NCBI RefSeq assembly: GCF_019599405.1
Contig: NZ_RKLQ01000001.1
Span: 124,001-188,000 of the forward strand
From: Haloarcula salinisoli
Lineage (GTDB): Archaea; Halobacteriota; Halobacteria; Halobacteriales; Haloarculaceae
Direction: 5' to 3'
Length of the DNA stretch: 64,000 bases
The position numbers and the translations under genes were made by a program. The notes beneath the pieces are model-generated. The model was given only the letters and a program-made list of their open reading frames with translations. It was not told where the DNA came from and ran no database searches. Below are positions 25,151 to 32,855 of this stretch, piece after piece (position 1 is the first letter of the stretch; every line of letters begins with the position of its first letter).

Positions 25151-25750
25151 ATGAAAACCGCCCAGTGTTCGCGACCCGACCGCCGTCAGCTGTCCGCCGC
25201 CCTGGCCGACCAGCGGTCGAGGCACCTCCTGAGCTGTCTCCAGGACAGCCCCGCGACCGTTCGAGACCTGGCCGTCGCCCTCGCGGCGACGGAACTCGGC
25301 TGTGCACGCTCGGCCGTGACGCCGTCCGACCGACGGCAGCACCGCCGGCAACTCGACCAACACTACCTGCCCCGGCTGACCGACGCCGGGCTCCTCGACC
25401 GGTCCCCCGACGGCTTCGTCCGCTATGTCCCCGCAACGCTGGAGCGCTTCGACGTCCGGTTCCCGTCGCTGGAGGAGCCGGCCAACCCCACGTGGGCGGC
25501 CGCCGCGGCGGTGCTCGCGCGTGCGTACCGCTACTCGCTTGTCGCTGTCCTCGCCGAGCGGGAGTCGGTCTCGCTGTCGCGGCTCGCCGACCGACTGGCG
25601 ACCACCGACGGAGTGACCGCGACGCCGCGCGAACTCGCTATCGCCTGCCATCACATCGACCTCCCGAAACTGGCCTCGGTCGACCTGCTGAGCTACGACG
25701 CCGACGCCCGAACTGTCAGGAGTGGGCCCGCCATCGAGACGGTGCTGTAG
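25151..25750 (+). CDS. Haloarchaeal winged-helix protein (DUF7344-like), paralogue 1
   Basis: A 199-aa protein, probably two winged-helix-like halves (about residues 10-90 and 115-195). The first holds RHLLSCLQDSP and HQHYLPRLTDAGLLDRSPDGFV-like helices; the second holds SLSRLADRL and HHIDLPKLASVDLLSYD. The latter motif recurs almost unchanged in the paralogue at 57826 (YHVDLPKLADADLVEFD). From memory it resembles DUF7344 proteins, haloarchaeal putative regulators. ATG 25151 is chosen; an upstream GTG is open but AT-rich sequence near 25115 suits a promoter. It follows the Bat gene on the same strand, suggesting the two work together. Confidence 0.75.
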   Translation: MKTAQCSRPDRRQLSAALADQRSRHLLSCLQDSPATVRDLAVALAATELGCARSAVTPSDRRQHRRQLDQHYLPRLTDAGLLDRSPDGFVRYVPATLERFDVRFPSLEEPANPTWAAAAAVLARAYRYSLVAVLAERESVSLSRLADRLATTDGVTATPRELAIACHHIDLPKLASVDLLSYDADARTVRSGPAIETVL

Positions 25751-25795
25751 GCGCGAGACGAAACCCTCAGGGCGACCCGGACGTACCCTGAACTA

Positions 25796-26788
25796 ATGGA
25801 GTGTGACAAGTGCGGGTCCGACGCGGTGTTGCACGCGGCCTACTCCGGCCTCTATCTCTGTGAGGACCACCTCTGTCGGGCCGTCGAGAAACGCCTTCGC
25901 CGCCGGGTGCGCGAGGACGGGCTCGTCCCCGACGACGCGACGCCCGAAGAGCCCGAGACCTGGGTCATCGGTCTCTCCGGGGGCAAAGACAGCGTCGTCC
26001 TCACGCACATCCTCTATGACATCTTCGAACGCGACCCCAGAATCGAACTCGTCGCCCTCTCCATTCACGAGGGCATCGAGGGGTACCGCGACAAGAGCCT
26101 CGACGCCTGTGAGGAACTGACCGAGGAGCTTGGCATCCGCCACGAGGTCGTCTCCTACGAGTCCGAATTCGGTGTCCAGATGGACGACGTCGTCGAGGAC
26201 GACCCCGAGGGGATGGCCGCCTGTGCGTACTGTGGCGTCTTCCGCCGCGATATCCTCTCCCGGTACGCCGAGAAACTGGGCGCGGACAAACTGCTGACGG
26301 GCCACAACTTAGACGACGAGGCCGAGACGGCGCTGATGAACTTCCTGGAGGGCGACGTCGACCAGATTGCCAAGCACTTCGACGCCTCGCTGGGGCCGTT
26401 CGAGGGCGGCGACGCGTCAGTCGAGGGGACCCGCGCGACACAGGACCACCACGTCCCCAGAGCCAAGCCCCTGCGTGACGTGCCCGAGAAGGAAATCGCG
26501 CTGTACGCTCGCTTCCGTGACCTCCCGGCCCACATCACCGAGTGCCCCCACGCCTCGGAGGCCTATCGGGGCGAGATTCAGGAGTTGATGCTCGGTCTGG
26601 AGGAGAACCATCCCGGAACCCGTCACTCCATCATGGCCGGCTACGAGAAACTCGCCGCGCTGGCGGCCGACGCCTTCGGCGGCGAGGACAGTGACAGGGA
26701 CTTCGGCGAGTGTGACAACTGCGGTGCGCCCACCGCTCGCGACATCTGCCGGAAGTGCAATCTGCTCGAGGCGCTAGAGGCGGTCTGA
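25796..26788 (+). CDS. ncsA: tRNA 2-thiolation protein NcsA/Ncs6 (TtuA family)
   Basis: A 330-aa ATP pyrophosphatase. It starts with a zinc ribbon (MECDKCG and a later CEDHLC), followed by the PP-loop SGGKDS at about residues 60-65. Cysteines in AACAYCGVFRR and the GHNLDDEAET segment form the Fe-S or catalytic centre. A second zinc ribbon (CDNCGAPTARDICRKC) closes the protein. The family thiolates U34 of tRNAs for Lys, Gln and Glu using a ubiquitin-like sulfur carrier (SAMP2 in Haloferax). Length and all zinc ligands match the archaeal group. No SAMP or E1-like gene lies nearby. Confidence 0.93.
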   Translation: MECDKCGSDAVLHAAYSGLYLCEDHLCRAVEKRLRRRVREDGLVPDDATPEEPETWVIGLSGGKDSVVLTHILYDIFERDPRIELVALSIHEGIEGYRDKSLDACEELTEELGIRHEVVSYESEFGVQMDDVVEDDPEGMAACAYCGVFRRDILSRYAEKLGADKLLTGHNLDDEAETALMNFLEGDVDQIAKHFDASLGPFEGGDASVEGTRATQDHHVPRAKPLRDVPEKEIALYARFRDLPAHITECPHASEAYRGEIQELMLGLEENHPGTRHSIMAGYEKLAALAADAFGGEDSDRDFGECDNCGAPTARDICRKCNLLEALEAV

Positions 26789-26866
26789 CTAGCTGTTTTT
26801 GTCTTCGCTGTAGACCGCACAGAGAGCCAGAAAGCCCCGCCAGTAATCCCCGGGGGAGTCACCTCT

Positions 26867-26987
26867 AACAGCCAGAAAGCCCCCGGACGCTCGACGGCTG
26901 CGACTCGCTGTGCCCTTCGCTCACTGCGTTCGCTCCAGTGCTTACTTCGTCTCGCTCGTCGAGCGTCCGGCCCCTTTCAGTCCCGCC
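26867..26987 (-). repeat. Structured repeat unit C1 (minus orientation)
   Basis: On the minus strand the unit reads GGGACTGAAAGGGGC, arm CGGACGCTCGAC (opposite arm about 26958-26969), a loop with AAGTAAGCACTGGAG and GGGCACAGCGAG, the matching arm, GGGG and CTTTCTGGCTG at about 26867. The 12-bp stem is perfect and different from every other unit. An extra isolated end (GAGCCAGAAAGCCCC) lies at about 26822-26836. Exact bases near the line break at 26881 may be off by one or two. Confidence 0.78.
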
Positions 26988-27011
26988 CGTAGCCGGTTGG
27001 TCAGCCGGCAT

Positions 27012-27132
27012 GGGTGGGACTGAAAGGGGCGGCTGGCTAGGCGAAGGCGGACGACGTAAGCACCGAAACGAACGGAGTGAGTGAGGAGCGCAACGAGTCC
27101 ACCGAGCCTAGCCAGCCGGGGCTTTCTAGCTG
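27012..27132 (+). repeat. Structured repeat unit C2 (plus orientation)
   Basis: GGGTGGGACTGAAAGGGGC (27012-27030) is followed by arm GGCTGGCTAGGC (27031-27042), a loop that begins exactly like B2 (GAAGGCGGACGACGTAAGCAC), arm GCCTAGCCAGCC (27106-27117), GGGG and CTTTCTAGCTG. C1 and C2 face each other as B1 and B2 do. Bases 26789-27269 contain no believable protein gene. Confidence 0.8.
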
Positions 27133-27269
27133 TCAGTAATGGTTATGACGCGTCTCGCTAGCCGTCTTTCTGGCTGTTGTCACTCGCTGGCGTCGCAATC
27201 ACTCAGGTCTCAGCCTTCACAAAAAGGAGGGGGTCCTGTCCCTCGAAAAACGGAGAACGAGGTCGAACG

Positions 27270-28481
27270 TTACTCGCTCGTTCGGACGACGTCGAGACCG
27301 TTGTTCTTCTCTTTCGTGCTGCGGCCGCCGTCCGTCTCGCCGTAGCCGGCACTGCTGCCGCCGGCGCCGCCGGCGCTCTCGAAGTTCTCGGAGGCGTCGA
27401 AGGAGGTGTCGTCGTCGACCTCCTGAATCGCCTCGCGGGACTTGTTGGCCTGCTTCTGGGTGGACGGCCCCAGGACCTGTGCGGACTGGACGCCGGTCAT
27501 GATAGCCATGACACGGACCTTGCCCTTGTACTCCTCCTGGATGCGGGCGCCCCAGATGACGTTGGCGTTGGCCTCCAGTCGCTCGGTGATGTTCTGTGCG
27601 ATGCCCTCGGCCTCCTTCAGCGTGAGGTCCGGGCCACCCGTGATGTGGACGAGTCCGCCGCTCGCGCCGCGGTAGTCCACGTCCAGCAGGGGGTGGTTCA
27701 TCGCGTCCTTGACCACTTCTTCGGTCTTGTTCTTGTCCTGTGTCTCACCCACCAGCATCACCGCGACGCCGCCCTGGTTCATGATGCTAGTCATGTCGGC
27801 GTAGTCGAGGTTGATGAGGCTGGGCTGGGTAATCGTCTCCGAGATGCCCTTGACGGTCTCGGCGATGATCTGGTCCATCACCGAGAACGCTTTGCCGATG
27901 GGCAGGTTCGGGACGTAGTCGAGCAGACGGTTGTTGTCCAGCACGATGATGGAGTCGGCTTCGTTGCGAAGCTTCTCTAAGCCTTCCTCGGCTTTCACCG
28001 TGCGGGCGCGCTCGACGTTGAACGGCGTCGACACCATGCCGACGACGATGGCGCCCTGCTCTTTGGCGATTTTCGAGACGACCGGTGCGGCGCCGGTCCC
28101 GGTCCCGCCACCCATACCGGCGGTGACGAAGACCAGGTCCGCATCGCCCAGGACCTCCTTGATGGTCCCCTGTGCCATCTCGGTCGCGCGCTCGCCCATC
28201 GAGGGGTCGCCACCCGCGCCCAGGCCGTTGGTGAGGGACTTGCCGACCAGTATCTTCGTGTCGGCCTCGATCATCTTGAGGTGCTGTTTGTCCGTGTTGA
28301 TGGCCACGGTGTCGGCCCCTTCGACGCCGATGTTGTAGAGGCGGTTGACCGTGTTGTTGCCGGCGCCACCGCAGCCGACGATGACGATGCGGGGGTCACC
28401 GAACCCGTCGACGTCCTCGTCGGACAGCTTCTGCTGTTCCTGCTCGTCGCGTTCGAGGGCTTCGTTGACGATGTCCTGCAT
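27270..28481 (-). CDS. ftsZ2: Cell division protein FtsZ2
   Basis: A 403-aa tubulin-family GTPase that assembles at mid-cell. Visible features are VGCGGAGNN for nucleotide binding, the tubulin signature [12 protein letters not shown], the T7-type loop [11 protein letters not shown] and a disordered Gly/Ser-rich tail ending VRTSE. The opening [17 protein letters not shown] and near-identity to remembered Haloferax FtsZ2 sequence place it in the FtsZ2 branch, which acts in constriction, rather than FtsZ1 or CetZ. The start is the ATG at 28481, two nucleotides after the cdrS stop, so the two are cotranscribed. An upstream GTG would add only six residues. Confidence 0.96.
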   Translation of the reverse strand: MQDIVNEALERDEQEQQKLSDEDVDGFGDPRIVIVGCGGAGNNTVNRLYNIGVEGADTVAINTDKQHLKMIEADTKILVGKSLTNGLGAGGDPSMGERATEMAQGTIKEVLGDADLVFVTAGMGGGTGTGAAPVVSKIAKEQGAIVVGMVSTPFNVERARTVKAEEGLEKLRNEADSIIVLDNNRLLDYVPNLPIGKAFSVMDQIIAETVKGISETITQPSLINLDYADMTSIMNQGGVAVMLVGETQDKNKTEEVVKDAMNHPLLDVDYRGASGGLVHITGGPDLTLKEAEGIAQNITERLEANANVIWGARIQEEYKGKVRVMAIMTGVQSAQVLGPSTQKQANKSREAIQEVDDDTSFDASENFESAGGAGGSSAGYGETDGGRSTKEKNNGLDVVRTSE

Positions 28482-28483
28482 CG

Positions 28484-28666
28484 TTACACCCTCGCCCACG
28501 TTCGTTTGTCTTTCTCGGAGGCACGTTCCGAGCCCTCTTGCTCGGACAGCATCTCCCGGACGGCCGACCGGATAGCCTCACTCCGGTTGGGGTATTCCCC
28601 CGTATCGACCATCTGTTCGACCTCTTCTATCTGCTGCTTCGGAATCCGTAGTGTCACACGCTCCAT
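28484..28666 (-). CDS. cdrS: CdrS, ribbon-helix-helix regulator of cell division
   Basis: A 60-aa ribbon-helix-helix protein. [11 protein letters not shown] forms the DNA-contacting strand and [16 protein letters not shown] the second helix pair, with an acidic and basic tail. In Halobacterium and Haloferax, CdrS sits directly before ftsZ2 and controls division and shape genes. The gene order and the 2-nt gap here are the same. The ATG at 28664-28666 has a possible ribosome site (AGGGA) just upstream. It probably dimerises; the binding site may be among the repeated motifs in the region upstream. Confidence 0.92.
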   Translation of the reverse strand: MERVTLRIPKQQIEEVEQMVDTGEYPNRSEAIRSAVREMLSEQEGSERASEKDKRTWARV

Positions 28667-28682
28667 GGTTATTTCCCTTTGG

Positions 28683-28690
28683 GTAAGACG
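28683..28690. promoter_or_regulatory. GTAAGACG motif upstream of cdrS
   Basis: This 8-base motif matches each arm of the palindrome at 28782-28799. It lies 17-24 nt before the cdrS ATG, within the likely promoter. Confidence 0.45.
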
Positions 28691-28698
28691 ATCCAAAC

Positions 28699-28716
28699 GG
28701 GCCGTGTTTACGGCCC
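28699..28716. promoter_or_regulatory. Hairpin-forming inverted repeat in the cdrS upstream region
   Basis: GGGCCGT and ACGGCCC are separated by four bases (GTTT). The flanking core CGTGTTTACGGC recurs at about 28857-28868, near the end of cdrL. It could be a leader hairpin, an operator or the cdrL terminator. Confidence 0.4.
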
Positions 28717-28781
28717 GCCTGACTGTTTTACACACCGAAATCGACCGACGGCGGCGGGTATGCCACCGCGACCCCGGCTGT

Positions 28782-28799
28782 GTAAGACGACCGTCTTAC
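28782..28799. promoter_or_regulatory. Palindrome between cdrL and cdrS (candidate Cdr operator)
   Basis: GTAAGACG and CGTCTTAC are separated by two bases, a perfect 8-bp inverted repeat suited to a dimeric ribbon-helix-helix protein. A third copy of the half-site lies nearer cdrS. CdrL is known to act on the cdrS-ftsZ2 promoter in Haloferax, so CdrL or CdrS is the likely ligand; that assignment is inference. Confidence 0.5.
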
Positions 28800-28880
28800 G
28801 CACGATGTACCACAGACTATGGGATAATAAAAGTTCCGCCGAGTGTATGACAAACTCGTGTTTACGGCGGTAAGGTTCTC

Positions 28881-29519
28881 CTACTCCCTGTTTGCGCCAC
28901 TTCTGGACTGTTCGAGCACGTCCGCAGCGGGGGTCCGTCGCCCGCATCCGGGGCAGAATCCCCAGTCCGACCGGAGCTCGTCACCGCAGTCACAGAACAC
29001 GCGCCGGGAGGCCTTCTCCCCGCAGTTCGGACAGTACACGTGCGAGGAACCCAGGTTCTCGCCACACTGGGCGCAAGAGGACTGCCCGCTGGCCTCCGCG
29101 TTTTCACGGCTCTCGGGTGCTGTCTTACGGCCCTCGCGGTCGTGTGATACACCCGCCGTCGCAGTGTCTGCATCCGTGTCTGACGCACGTCTGCTCTCGG
29201 CCCGTTCCTCGGTTACAGACCCACTATCGGCGTCGAGCGTGATGTTTACATTCACGTCTTGTGGCTGGTGGGTCGGTGTCGGCGCCTCCAGCCGGTCGGC
29301 GATGAGTGCGTCGACGCGGTCGGCGATGAGCGCGTCGATGCTCTCGGTGTCGGTGACTGCCTCGTCCGCGTCCGACGCGCTCTCCGATGACGCCTCGCCA
29401 TCGAGATACGCACGGAGTGCCTCGCGCATGACCTGGCTCTTCGAGGCGTCGAACTCCTCGAGGCGGTCGACGAGGTCGTCGTCAGCGCGGAACGTTATCT
29501 TGCTCATCCGACTCGTCAT
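28881..29519 (-). CDS. cdrL: CdrL, ribbon-helix-helix protein with C-terminal zinc ribbons
   Basis: A 212-aa protein. The N-terminus (MSKITFRADDDLVDRLEEF with KSQVMREALRAYL) is a ribbon-helix-helix domain. The middle is acidic and probably disordered. The C-terminus carries two zinc-ribbon halves with CAQCG, CPNCG, CDCG and CPGCGRR. Order and build match CdrL, which in Haloferax regulates the downstream cdrS-ftsZ2 pair. I keep the upstream ATG (29517-29519) because a TATA-like GAAATACC lies about 22-25 nt before it; an ATG four codons later is equally possible. It is separated from cdrS by 214 nt that contain several inverted repeats. Confidence 0.88.
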   Translation of the reverse strand: MTSRMSKITFRADDDLVDRLEEFDASKSQVMREALRAYLDGEASSESASDADEAVTDTESIDALIADRVDALIADRLEAPTPTHQPQDVNVNITLDADSGSVTEERAESRRASDTDADTATAGVSHDREGRKTAPESRENAEASGQSSCAQCGENLGSSHVYCPNCGEKASRRVFCDCGDELRSDWGFCPGCGRRTPAADVLEQSRSGANRE

Positions 29520-29579
29520 ACAGGTTGTCTCCCGGGTATTTCAATCTTCCCGCTGTGTCTGACGCCCGTCGTCTCGGCG

Positions 29580-29795
29580 TCAGCGCGGGTCGTAGCCGGC
29601 GCTCCAGGAGAGGTCACAGAAGGGGCACTCGATGCGGTAGTTGTCCGAACCGAGGAGTTTCGACTCGACCGTGACCGAGAGCTCGCCCGCCTCGCGGGCG
29701 CACTCGACGTGGAACCCCTCCCCACAGTGGTCACAGGTCACCGACTGGAGTTCGTTGGTGAGCGGGTCACCACAGTAGTCACAGTCTCCAAGCAC
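29580..29795 (-). CDS. Small zinc-finger protein
   Basis: A 71-aa protein with three CxxC pairs (CDYCG, CDHCG, CPFC) and an added FHVECA, enough ligands for two zinc sites. The second pair plus HVEC resembles a treble-clef or RING-like arrangement. Proteins of this size are abundant in haloarchaea, and most are uncharacterised. A TATA-like AATATGTAAA (complement of about 29819-29828) about 28 nt upstream supports a leaderless start at 29795. It lies on the same strand as cdrL and just upstream of it, but with its own promoter. Confidence 0.75.
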   Translation of the reverse strand: MLGDCDYCGDPLTNELQSVTCDHCGEGFHVECAREAGELSVTVESKLLGSDNYRIECPFCDLSWSAGYDPR

Positions 29796-29918
29796 ACCCC
29801 TCCCTACGCTTACCTCTGATTTACATATTGTGTGCGAATGCGCATATGTTACGGGACCGCGTACGCTTCGCGAATAACAATCCTTAAGTCTTGACCACGG
29901 GCTATTTTCGATTGCAGA

Positions 29919-29992
29919 CCGCCCTTAGCTCAGACTGGTAGAGCAGTCGACTGTAGATCGACTTGTCCCCCGTTCAAATCGGGGAGGGCGGA
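29919..29992 (+). tRNA. tRNA-Tyr (anticodon GTA)
   Basis: All arms fold: acceptor CCGCCCT with AGGGCGG, D-arm GCTC/GAGC, anticodon stem GTCGA/TCGAC around loop CTGTAGA (anticodon GTA), and T-arm CCCCG/CGGGG around TTCAAAT. The discriminator base is A, CCA is not encoded and no intron is present. The C1-G72 pair is the archaeal tyrosine identity element, which agrees with the anticodon. Confidence 0.97.
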
Positions 29993-30137
29993 TGAACGAA
30001 GTGAATCCAGCCGAGCCGATCTGAACACGAGTGTCGCACGCAGTGAAACCAGCTCGTCTCTCAGCTGTTCACATCGAGGGCTCCGTCCCCCGCGGGCGAC
30101 ACTCGGGTGCGCTGGGGGACGTAGTCTTCCGTTGGCG

Positions 30138-31316
30138 TCACCGGTGCCACGGGAGTTTGTTTCTGATGCCCTGCACGAACGGCCACGGGTCGTCGAGCGA
30201 CAGGTAGTCGAAGTTGGGCTCGCGCAGACAGGAGGTGAGTATCTCCCGTGCTCGCTGTGTCGCGGGCGGCGTCGCAACGAGCGGCGAATCTGTCCGGAAG
30301 ATACTCAGCAGATGCCTGAGCTCACCGTGCAGGGAGTGGGTTCCGACACCGAGCTCGTAGTCGCAGTCGATTCGGTCCTGTTGACCGGTGGCGGCGCGCC
30401 AGTAGTACAGCGGGAAGTCGGCTCCCGCACGGACGGTCGACGGGAGCGACTGCCACATCCGGGGGTTGATCTCGGTCAGGACGAACTCGCCCGTCTCCTC
30501 GTGGCGCATGTACTCGATGCAGGCCAGTCCGTGCCAGTCGAGTTCGTCGAGCAGCGCTCGGGCGACCGACTCCAGTTCGGGAATCGCCGCCGACTCGCGG
30601 TAGACGCCGCCACCGCCGGCGTAGGTATCGCCCCGAATCTGGCGGTGCTGGAACAGCGCCAGCGGCTCGCCGTGGTCGTACAGCGCGCCGATCATGTACT
30701 CCGCCGTGGACGGGATATACTCTTGGACGATAGGCTCGTGGGCCATCGTCTCGGACAGTGCCGCGCTGTCCGCTGATTCGCCCGCGGGGAGATGCGTCAG
30801 GGACTTCTCGACTGCTATCTCGGTGGCGTCCCTGCGGGGGAGGACCCGCTCGGCGAGGACGTTGTATCGTGACTTGACGATCTGTTCGTCCGACCACTCG
30901 TCTACGTCACCGAGCGTGGCCGTCGCTGGCACCGGGACACCCGCGTTCTCGGCCGCCTCGACGAGTCGTACTCTGTCGACGACGTCACAGAACTGTTCGA
31001 ACGGGGGTGTGACCAGGTTCGTCACGGCCTCGAACTGGTCCCGGTAGCGCGAGAGAAGATAGGCCCCTGCCGGCCGGATCGGTATCACGGTCTGTACCGT
31101 CGGCCGTCGAGCGATTTCGAGCAGGTCGTCGCGATACGCGAGCAGGTCCGTTCGTGGGTCGCTGACGGACACTGACTCCGTACAGTATCGGGACGTTCCC
31201 GCGAGGACCTTCGGTTTCTCCGATGCGATTATCGTATCGATACCCTGCCGAGATAGGGACCGAACACAGGTATACCCATGCGCTTCGTGCCCTGTCGGAA
31301 TGAGCGCGGCGGTCAT
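30138..31316 (-). CDS. ATP-grasp carboxylate-amine ligase-like protein
   Basis: A 392-aa cytoplasmic protein with an N-terminal Rossmann-like lid (about residues 1-110), a central ATP-grasp region and the catalytic end CIEYMRHEETGEFVLTEINPRMW. That end supplies the metal-binding Glu and Asn residues of the fold. IVQEYIPS and the Gly-rich loop GDTYAGGGGVYRE fit the ATP-binding loop. Such enzymes join a carboxylate to an amine through an acyl phosphate; the substrate is unknown. Related haloarchaeal genes occur near surface-glycan clusters, which is only a hint. A GGGAG ribosome site precedes the ATG. It is convergent with tRNA-Tyr and borders an AT-rich stretch. Confidence 0.83.
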   Translation of the reverse strand: MTAALIPTGHEAHGYTCVRSLSRQGIDTIIASEKPKVLAGTSRYCTESVSVSDPRTDLLAYRDDLLEIARRPTVQTVIPIRPAGAYLLSRYRDQFEAVTNLVTPPFEQFCDVVDRVRLVEAAENAGVPVPATATLGDVDEWSDEQIVKSRYNVLAERVLPRRDATEIAVEKSLTHLPAGESADSAALSETMAHEPIVQEYIPSTAEYMIGALYDHGEPLALFQHRQIRGDTYAGGGGVYRESAAIPELESVARALLDELDWHGLACIEYMRHEETGEFVLTEINPRMWQSLPSTVRAGADFPLYYWRAATGQQDRIDCDYELGVGTHSLHGELRHLLSIFRTDSPLVATPPATQRAREILTSCLREPNFDYLSLDDPWPFVQGIRNKLPWHR

Positions 31317-31675
31317 ACTCCCCTTTCGTAGCAGTTTCCACCCGTTACTATCAGTATGTATAGGATATCGTCAGTAACGCTGTTATACGGCGGCCGCCAG
31401 TCCGGCCTGTGCAATGTGCGCCGGTCGGCGTAGCAGGGACAGCCGAGATACTCTCCAATAAATTATGCATATCTGATGTGTCGGCGGTCAACGGCGAGCG
31501 CTGCCGTTCACTCGGGGCCCAGCCACTGACTTGACCGCCCGACGACTGGCGGCGGGTCCCGGAGGAGTGGGTCCGGAGAGCGAAACGGAAAAACGCACGA
31601 CTGCGTCGGCTAAAATAACATGAACTATCAGCGCTCTTTTTGGTAGTATGGGCCGATTACTCGATGTGGTCGTCG
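31317..31675. other. Intergenic stretch, promoter of the ATP-grasp gene plus unexplained AT-richer sequence
   Basis: Near 31350-31370 the complement carries CTATACATAC, a fair TATA box for the ATP-grasp gene. The rest has no gene I can support; the open frame crossing it on the minus strand looks like chance. AT content rises towards 31440-31480 and 31600-31640. Confidence 0.5.
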
Positions 31676-31834
31676 ATGGGAGTCTTTGACAAAGCACGCA
31701 GCGTTTCCCACCTCGGGGAGCCCACGGGATGCCCGTACATCTGTCTAGCATGCGATGCGTCGTTCGACCTCCAGCACCACTCCTGTCCAGACTGTGGCGG
31801 GTACGATATCCGCCGCGCCAAATGGGTCGAGTAA
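31676..31834 (+). CDS. Small zinc-ribbon protein
   Basis: A 52-aa protein starting MGVFDKARSVSHL, with CLAC and CPDCG pairs flanking ASFDLQHHSC, a compact zinc ribbon. Similar MG-L/V-FDKA-type one-domain proteins are common in haloarchaea and uncharacterised. I chose ATG 31676 because the family begins at MG-FDKA; a start 36 nt upstream is open. It is isolated between AT-rich stretches. Confidence 0.72.
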   Translation: MGVFDKARSVSHLGEPTGCPYICLACDASFDLQHHSCPDCGGYDIRRAKWVE

Positions 31835-32231
31835 CCGTCGGCGTCCACACTGGCACGTCCGCTTCGCTATCGGGCTTTCGCCCATTTTTGCATACACTCA
31901 CACACCGGGCGGTTAGCGCTGCCGGCAGTGTGGAGGGGCGTGGCGACCACGCACTGACCAAATATATCAGTATACAAATTATTATTTTGCGTATTGGATA
32001 AGGTTTTGAAGGGGGAGAAGTGTAGAACCACTGAACACTGTTGTATCGTTGCAGTCTGCCAATTAGTATACAAAATCTAACTGTAAACGTTGACGAAAAT
32101 ACAAGGGTTCTAATAGTAAAGGCAGCTATTACTATCAAAATTAGTATCAGTGAAAGACGTGCGTATGACGCCGTCGGCCACGGGCCGTGCTGACCGCACA
32201 GTTCAAGTACGATTGCAGTAACCACACGGAC
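31835..32231. other. AT-rich intergenic region before the cobalamin cluster
   Basis: About 31960-32160 is markedly AT-rich against a GC-rich background. The 10-base motif AGTATACAAA occurs twice, at 31969-31978 and 32065-32074, 96 bp apart. I see no gene, riboswitch or terminator I can name. It is the region upstream of the corrinoid operon and may hold its regulatory sites, or be the scar of an old insertion near tRNA-Tyr. Confidence 0.5.
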
Positions 32232-32855
32232 GTGGTAGTTTCGTTCGACCTGTTCGGGACCCTCGTCGCGACCGACCGGCCCGACCAGCCCGCCGAGGCC
32301 GTCGCTGACAGCCTCGCCGAGCGGGGTGTCTCCGTGCCCGACGACTGGGAGGCTGCCTATCGGTCCGCCCACCGCGAGTACGACCGCGGCCGGGAGGCAC
32401 CCCTCGACGAACACGTCCGACTCGCCCTGGCCAGCCGCGGCGTCGAGGTCACGGCGGCGACCGCTCGCGAGGCTGTCCTGGTCGCCTTCGACGGGCCGGT
32501 ATCCCGACGCGAGGGCGCCCGCGAGGCGCTCGCTGCGGCGGCCGACAACGGCCCGGTCGCCATCTGTTCGAACTGCAGCGTTCCCGGTCTCGTCGAGCGA
32601 ACGCTCGAGCGTACCGACCTAGACCGCGGTCCCGACGCCGTCGTGACGAGTGTAGACTCGGGCTGGCGCAAGCCCCATCCCCGAATCTTCGAGACCACGG
32701 CCGACGCGCTCGAGGCCTCGCTCTCCGAGCTGGTCCACGTCGGCGACGACGCTCGCACCGACGGCGGCGCGGAGCGGGCGGGCGCACGGTCGGTGCTGCT
32801 GGCCGACACGCCGCTTTCGGCTGTCGCGAGGGGGCTCCGGGAGGGTCGGCTGTGA
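32232..32855 (+). CDS. HAD-family hydrolase in the corrinoid cluster
   Basis: A 207-aa phosphatase-like protein. Motif I is FDLFGTLV with the nucleophile Asp. Motif II is in AICSNCS, motif III the Lys of GWRKPHP, and motif IV HVGDDARTD. A GTG at 32232 is chosen because a TATA-like TTCAAGTA lies about 25 nt upstream and homology begins there. Its stop overlaps cbiB by TGATG, so it belongs to the corrinoid operon. It may supply a missing phosphatase step, such as for alpha-ribazole phosphate or cobalamin 5'-phosphate; this is inference from position. Confidence 0.83.
   Translation: MVVSFDLFGTLVATDRPDQPAEAVADSLAERGVSVPDDWEAAYRSAHREYDRGREAPLDEHVRLALASRGVEVTAATAREAVLVAFDGPVSRREGAREALAAAADNGPVAICSNCSVPGLVERTLERTDLDRGPDAVVTSVDSGWRKPHPRIFETTADALEASLSELVHVGDDARTDGGAERAGARSVLLADTPLSAVARGLREGRL

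Noticed and set aside
26789..27269. Remnant of an IS200/IS605-type element (TnpB guide RNA end) at the structured repeats
   Set aside because: A structured RNA with constant ends would fit, but no tnpA or tnpB sequence is present in the window, so I do not assert it.
31835..32231. B12 riboswitch before the cobalamin cluster
   Set aside because: I found no cobalamin-box-like sequence or matching fold, and such riboswitches are not expected in archaea.
31488..32414. 308-codon minus-strand frame across the AT-rich intergenic region
   Set aside because: It runs through both AT-rich non-coding sequence and the HAD gene without a domain or a credible start.
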